Of a stretch of 64,000 nucleotides of DNA, positions 62,922 through 64,000 are shown piece by piece. The stretch lies in assembly GCA_020025475.1 (NCBI GenBank), contig JAHHSA010000004.1, positions 1 to 64,000 on the forward strand, given 5' to 3'. The stretch comes from Oscillibacter sp. Lineage in GTDB: Bacteria > Bacillota > Clostridia > Oscillospirales > Oscillospiraceae. The translations under genes were made by a program, and so were the position numbers. How positions within the stretch are numbered: the stretch's first letter is position 1; each line of letters begins with the position of its first letter. The notes under the pieces were generated by a model. It did no database searches. It saw only the letters and a list, made by a program, of their open reading frames with translations, and had not been told where the DNA came from.

Positions 62922-63365
62922 ATGCGTGCTGTTGTCACCCGTGTTTCTCACGCATCCGTCACCATTGACGGCCAGATCAACGGCCAGATCGGCCGCGGCT
63001 ATCTGATTTTGCTGGGCGTCGGCCCCAATGACACGGAAGAAGAGACCGACAAACTGGCAGATAAAATCTGCAATCTTCGTATTTTCGAAGACGAAAACGG
63101 AAAAATGAATCTGAACCTGGAGCAGGTGGGAGGCAGCATTCTGGTGGTCTCCCAGTTCACCCTGTTCGCCGACACCTCCTCTCGCCGTCCCGGCTTCTCC
63201 GGAGCAGCCAGGCCTGACCTTGCCATTCCTCTCTACGAGCGCTTCATGGCCCACTGTCGTGAGCGCGGCTTTGCGGTTCAGCACGGCGAGTTCGGTGCGG
63301 ATATGCAGGTTGACTCTCTCAATGATGGTCCGGTGACCATCCTCTTTGACACTCAGCGTCCCTGA
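62922..63365 (+). CDS. dtd: D-aminoacyl-tRNA deacylase
   Basis: A 147-residue enzyme that removes D-amino acids (and glycine) wrongly attached to tRNA. It starts MRAVVTRVSHASVTIDG. The active-site blocks are SQFTLFADTSSRRPGFSGAA and the C-terminal VQHGEFGADMQVDSLNDGPVT, containing the Gly-cisPro-type element of the DTD fold (NDGPVTI). Length is typical. The rel-dtd adjacency is standard in Firmicutes. AAAGGAG is about 8 bases before ATG. Confidence 0.97.
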   Translation: MRAVVTRVSHASVTIDGQINGQIGRGYLILLGVGPNDTEEETDKLADKICNLRIFEDENGKMNLNLEQVGGSILVVSQFTLFADTSSRRPGFSGAARPDLAIPLYERFMAHCRERGFAVQHGEFGADMQVDSLNDGPVTILFDTQRP

Positions 63366-63380
63366 CAGGAGGTAATGAAT

Positions 63381-63995
63381 ATGCACATTGAAGTCATGCC
63401 GGTGGGCCCCATCGCCACCAACTGCTATCTGATCAGCGACGGCGCCGTCTGCGCTATCATTGATCCCGGTGAGGAGGCACGGCGCATCGCAGATAAAATC
63501 GACGCCATGGGCTGCACCCCTGGTGCCATTCTCCTCACTCATAGTCACTTTGATCACACCGGTGCGGTGGAGGACCTGCGGAAGTTCTATCCCGGGCTCC
63601 CTGTCTATCGCAGCGACCGGGACATCTACCACAACGACCGCCAGATGCTCCAGATCTACCCGGAGCTGGGGGAGACCCTCTCCTGTGACGAGGGAGACAC
63701 CATCGAGGTGGGGCAGCTTCGCTTTACCGTTCTGGCCACTCCTGGCCACACCGAGGGCAGCCTTACTTTCCGGTGCGAAAATGCCCTGTTCTGCGGCGAC
63801 ACGCTGTTTGCCGGCTCCTGCGGCCGAACGGATCTCGCCGGAGGCGATCAGAACAAAATGTGGGCCTCCCTCCGCCGTCTGGGCAATCTCCCAGAGGATT
63901 TGGAGGTATATCCCGGCCATATGAACCCCAGCACCCTGTCCCAGGAACGAAGCGCGAATCGCTACTTGCAGCACGCTCTCCGGGGCGGCTTATGA
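63381..63995 (+). CDS. MBL-fold metallohydrolase (glyoxalase II-like)
   Basis: A 204-residue metallo-beta-lactamase-fold hydrolase. The metal motif HSHFDHTGA (HxHxDH) is at about 55-63, GHTEGSL gives the next His, and FCGDTLFAGSCGRTDL the bridging Asp. PGHMNP supplies the last His. N-terminal VGPIATNCYLISDG is typical of the group of small hydrolases usually found after dtd in Firmicutes; the substrate is unknown. ATG 63381 is preferred over 63375 because AGGAGG is 8 bases from it. Its stop overlaps a further ATG (63992). Confidence 0.92.
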   Translation: MHIEVMPVGPIATNCYLISDGAVCAIIDPGEEARRIADKIDAMGCTPGAILLTHSHFDHTGAVEDLRKFYPGLPVYRSDRDIYHNDRQMLQIYPELGETLSCDEGDTIEVGQLRFTVLATPGHTEGSLTFRCENALFCGDTLFAGSCGRTDLAGGDQNKMWASLRRLGNLPEDLEVYPGHMNPSTLSQERSANRYLQHALRGGL

Positions 63996-64000
63996 TCCCA
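63992..64000 (+). CDS. Start of a further gene, cut by the window edge
   Basis: ATGATCCCA begins in an ATGA overlap with the MBL hydrolase stop, the usual sign of a coupled downstream gene. Only three codons are visible. In related genomes hemZ often follows at this place, but nothing in these bases can confirm it. Confidence 0.35.

Noticed and set aside
1..64000. CRISPR arrays, prophage or toxin-antitoxin modules
   Set aside because: No regularly spaced direct repeats, no phage structural or integrase genes and no paired small toxin-antitoxin ORFs were seen.

Overview
The window reads as a chromosomal segment of an anaerobic, moderately GC-rich Clostridia, most like the butyrate-producing Oscillospiraceae (Flavonifractor/Intestinimonas/Lawsonibacter relatives). 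This is inferred from a complete Rnf ferredoxin:NAD oxidoreductase operon, a biosynthetic-type thiolase, a CIRCE-controlled hrcA-grpE-dnaK-dnaJ operon, a SpoIIQ-like LytM protein, several SLH-domain surface proteins, ECF vitamin transporter S components and strong AGGAGG ribosome binding sites. Almost everything is housekeeping. The only mobile DNA seen is one decayed IS3-type remnant. No CRISPR array, prophage or obvious defence island was found.

Layout. 0-2 kb: two tRNA-Val copies and a PadR regulator with its own operator, followed by a membrane protein whose N-terminal region looks frame-damaged. 2-8 kb: radical SAM protein, pyridoxamine kinase, mutY, an unknown membrane protein, tdk, a PflX-like radical SAM protein and an SGNH hydrolase. 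8-15.4 kb (minus strand): a glycosidase-like membrane protein, rpiB, and the heat-shock operon with CIRCE and promoter. 15.5-22 kb (minus): folT preceded by a THF riboswitch, then rnfCDGEAB behind a long structured leader. 22-28 kb: a DUF975 membrane protein, then pgk, tpiA and gpmI (lower glycolysis) and trmL. 28-35 kb (plus): a GlmU-like protein with an eroded uridylyltransferase half, prs, pth and mfd. 35-38.4 kb: IS remnant, recR, rpe, a redox operon (ArsR regulator, thioredoxin reductase without NADPH motifs, thioredoxin) and tRNA-Gly.

38.5-58 kb is richest in cell-envelope functions: three secreted SLH proteins (a five-repeat protein, a phosphodiester glycosidase and a GH18-like protein), a LytM peptidase, a PrsA-like lipoprotein and a D,D-carboxypeptidase. 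Among them lie prfB, a MATE exporter, a single-cluster ferredoxin, a MocR regulator divergent from an ECF S component, thlA, pgi and a small P-loop protein. 58.5-64 kb is the recJ-relA-dtd-MBL hydrolase run, reaching the start of another gene at the edge.

The metabolic genes fit together. Lower glycolysis and pgi supply acetyl-CoA to thiolase. Reduced ferredoxin from such fermentation can feed Rnf and, by inference, a ferredoxin-dependent thioredoxin reductase. The items most worth checking are the Lys-to-Gln change at the PLP site of the MocR protein, the eroded GlmU, the NADPH-motif-less thioredoxin reductase, the rnf leader, a candidate small RNA near 27.8 kb, and the five-repeat SLH protein.
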